6,023 nucleotides of DNA from Pseudorhodobacter antarcticus (GTDB lineage: Bacteria > Pseudomonadota > Alphaproteobacteria > Rhodobacterales > Rhodobacteraceae). Shown piece after piece: positions 4,938 through 6,023 of the stretch. A program made the position numbers and the translations under genes. Location of the stretch: NCBI GenBank assembly GCA_945897655.1, contig CAMDHB010000225.1:1-6023 (forward strand). The letters run 5' to 3'. Below the pieces are notes generated by a model that saw nothing but the letters and a program-made list of their open reading frames with translations, was not told the origin of the DNA and ran no database searches. Within the stretch, counting starts at the first letter, position 1, and each line of letters begins with the position of its first letter.

Positions 4938-5894
4938 GTGAGAACCACAGCTGTCATCCTTTCCGCGCCGCAGCAGCTTTCGCTGCAGGAGTTGTCCTTG
5001 ACCGCGCCGGGTGCGGCGGATGTGGTCATTGAGATTGCCCATTCAGGCATATCGACGGGCACGGAAAAGCTGTTCTGGTCCGGTCAGATGCCGCCCTTTC
5101 CGGGCATGGGATACCCCTTGGTGCCGGGATACGAGGCGGCGGGTGAGGTGGTTGAAGCCGGGCCTGATTCGGGGCTGACGGTGGGCGAGCATGTGTTCGT
5201 GCCGGGGGCCAACTGCTTTGGCGCGATTGACGCCGGGCCGGTGCGTGGGTTGTTCGGGGGTGCGGCGCGCCATCTGGTGACGCCGGGCGCACGTGTGACA
5301 CGGATTGATGCGGCGCATGGGGCGGAAGGTGCCTTGCTGGCGCTGGCCGCGACGGCGCGTCATGCGATGGCGGGGTTTGACAAGGCGCTGCCGGATCTGA
5401 TCGTCGGGCACGGCGTGCTGGGGCGGTTGCTGGCGCGGTTGACCGTGGCCGCAGGGGCCAAGCCGCCGACCGTTTGGGAAACCAGTGCGGACCGGCAGGC
5501 GGGCGCGGTTGGATACCAGGTTGTGCATCCGGACGCCGATGCGCGCCGGGATTACAAGTCGATCTATGACGCATCGGGCGCGCCGGATCTGTTGAACACG
5601 CTGATCGGGCGGATAGCCAGGGGTGGCGAAGTGGTTCTGGCGGGGTTTTACACCGCGCCCATCAGCTTTGCCTTTCCGCCCGCCTTCATGAAGGAAGCAC
5701 GGTTCCGCATCGCGGCCGAATGGGCACCCGAGGACATGATCGCAACGCGGCAGCTGGTGGAATCCGGCTCGCTGTCGCTGGGCGGATTGATCACGCACAC
5801 GGCACGGGCCGCCGACGCGCCCCGCGCCTATGAAACGGCATTCACGGAAACCGGATGCCTGAAAATGATACTCGACTGGAGGGGCCACGCATGA
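4938..5894 (+). CDS. bchC: 3-hydroxyethyl bacteriochlorophyllide a dehydrogenase BchC
   Basis: BchC oxidises the C3 1-hydroxyethyl group of the bacteriochlorin to acetyl, giving bacteriochlorophyllide a, late in bacteriochlorophyll a synthesis. The 318-residue product is a medium-chain dehydrogenase/reductase-like protein. It has the N-terminal HSGISTGTEKLFWSG (35-49), the GroES-like segment MGYPLVPGYEAAGEVVEAG (57-75), and a Rossmann nucleotide loop VGHGVLGRLLARL (156-168). The conserved WAPEDM (262-267) and C-terminal GCLKMILDW (306-314) fit the family. Length is normal for BchC. The start is GTG 4938, supported by AAGGGA at 4927-4932 five bases upstream and by the family-like N-terminus MRTTAVILSAP. 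It has its own operator-covered promoter and may also be reached by readthrough from crtEF. Its stop overlaps the bchX start (ATGA). Confidence 0.96.
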   Translation: MRTTAVILSAPQQLSLQELSLTAPGAADVVIEIAHSGISTGTEKLFWSGQMPPFPGMGYPLVPGYEAAGEVVEAGPDSGLTVGEHVFVPGANCFGAIDAGPVRGLFGGAARHLVTPGARVTRIDAAHGAEGALLALAATARHAMAGFDKALPDLIVGHGVLGRLLARLTVAAGAKPPTVWETSADRQAGAVGYQVVHPDADARRDYKSIYDASGAPDLLNTLIGRIARGGEVVLAGFYTAPISFAFPPAFMKEARFRIAAEWAPEDMIATRQLVESGSLSLGGLITHTARAADAPRAYETAFTETGCLKMILDWRGHA

Positions 5895-6023
5895 CACTCG
5901 ACATCCCGAACTTGAAGGACTTCGACCAGCGCCTGCGCGACGAAGACAACGAAGAACCTACGCTGGAAATCCCTCAGGGCGAGCCGACAAAGAAGACGCA
6001 GATCATTGCGATCTATGGCAAGG
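5891..6023 (+). CDS. bchX: Chlorophyllide a reductase iron protein BchX, 5' part, cut by window end
   Basis: Only 44 codons are present. BchX is the nitrogenase-NifH-like, ATP-dependent electron donor to BchYZ, the complex that reduces ring B of chlorophyllide a. The acidic leader ending EEPTLEIPQGEP (21-32), followed by KKTQIIAIYGKG, is characteristic of BchX; the last residues are the start of the P-loop (GKGGxGKS in the family), where the window ends. BchL would lack this leader. The ATG at 5891 overlaps the bchC stop as ATGA, and GGAGG at 5878-5882, within the bchC end, gives an eight-base spacing. Tight coupling to bchC is therefore likely. bchY, bchZ and puf genes would be expected to follow but are not seen. 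Confidence 0.96.
   Translation, partial: MTLDIPNLKDFDQRLRDEDNEEPTLEIPQGEPTKKTQIIAIYGK

Noticed and set aside
5043..5897. Reverse-strand open frame of 284 codons opposite bchC
   Set aside because: Arg/His/Gln-rich antisense of a well-recognised gene, with no family features.

Overview
This window is a piece of a photosynthesis gene cluster from a high-GC alphaproteobacterium. It is most likely a purple or aerobic anoxygenic phototroph of the Rhodobacteraceae (Rhodobacter/Roseobacter type). The assignment rests on the gene order crtC-crtD facing away from crtE-crtF-bchC-bchX, on the protein motifs, and on paired TGT-N12-ACA operators of the PpsR/CrtJ type in both regulatory gaps. No organism name can be read from the sequence itself.

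Layout. Positions 1-302 hold no gene I can support. They are dominated by a long imperfect inverted repeat (arms 28-99 and 220-291) with a hairpin-rich 120-base spacer, just past the 3' end of crtC. Leftward genes: crtC (stop at 303) and, upstream of it, crtD (1223-2701). The 105-base gap 2702-2806 is a divergent control region with two operators arranged as a 24-bp direct repeat. Rightward genes: crtE (2807-3688), crtF (3692-4798), a 139-base control region with two more operators and a FNR-like half-palindrome pair, bchC (4938-5894), and the first 44 codons of bchX (5891 to the window edge).

How the genes work together. CrtE makes geranylgeranyl diphosphate, which feeds both carotenoids and the bacteriochlorophyll tail. 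CrtC (hydration), CrtD (3,4-desaturation) and CrtF (O-methylation) act in sequence on neurosporene-type carotenoids to give spheroidene-series pigments; crtI, crtB and crtA are not in the window. BchX is the iron protein of chlorophyllide a reductase, and BchC oxidises the 3-hydroxyethyl group, so both belong to the chlorophyllide-to-bacteriochlorophyllide a steps. The tight crtEF spacing, the bchC promoter and the ATGA overlap of bchC and bchX fit the known crtEF-bchCXYZ-puf superoperon.

No new system is evident. The points most worth a second look are the foldback element beside crtC, the lack of a normal start codon for the full conserved CrtC, the FNR-like site touching the bchC operators, the duplicated operator between crtD and crtE, and a possible leaderless crtD transcript.
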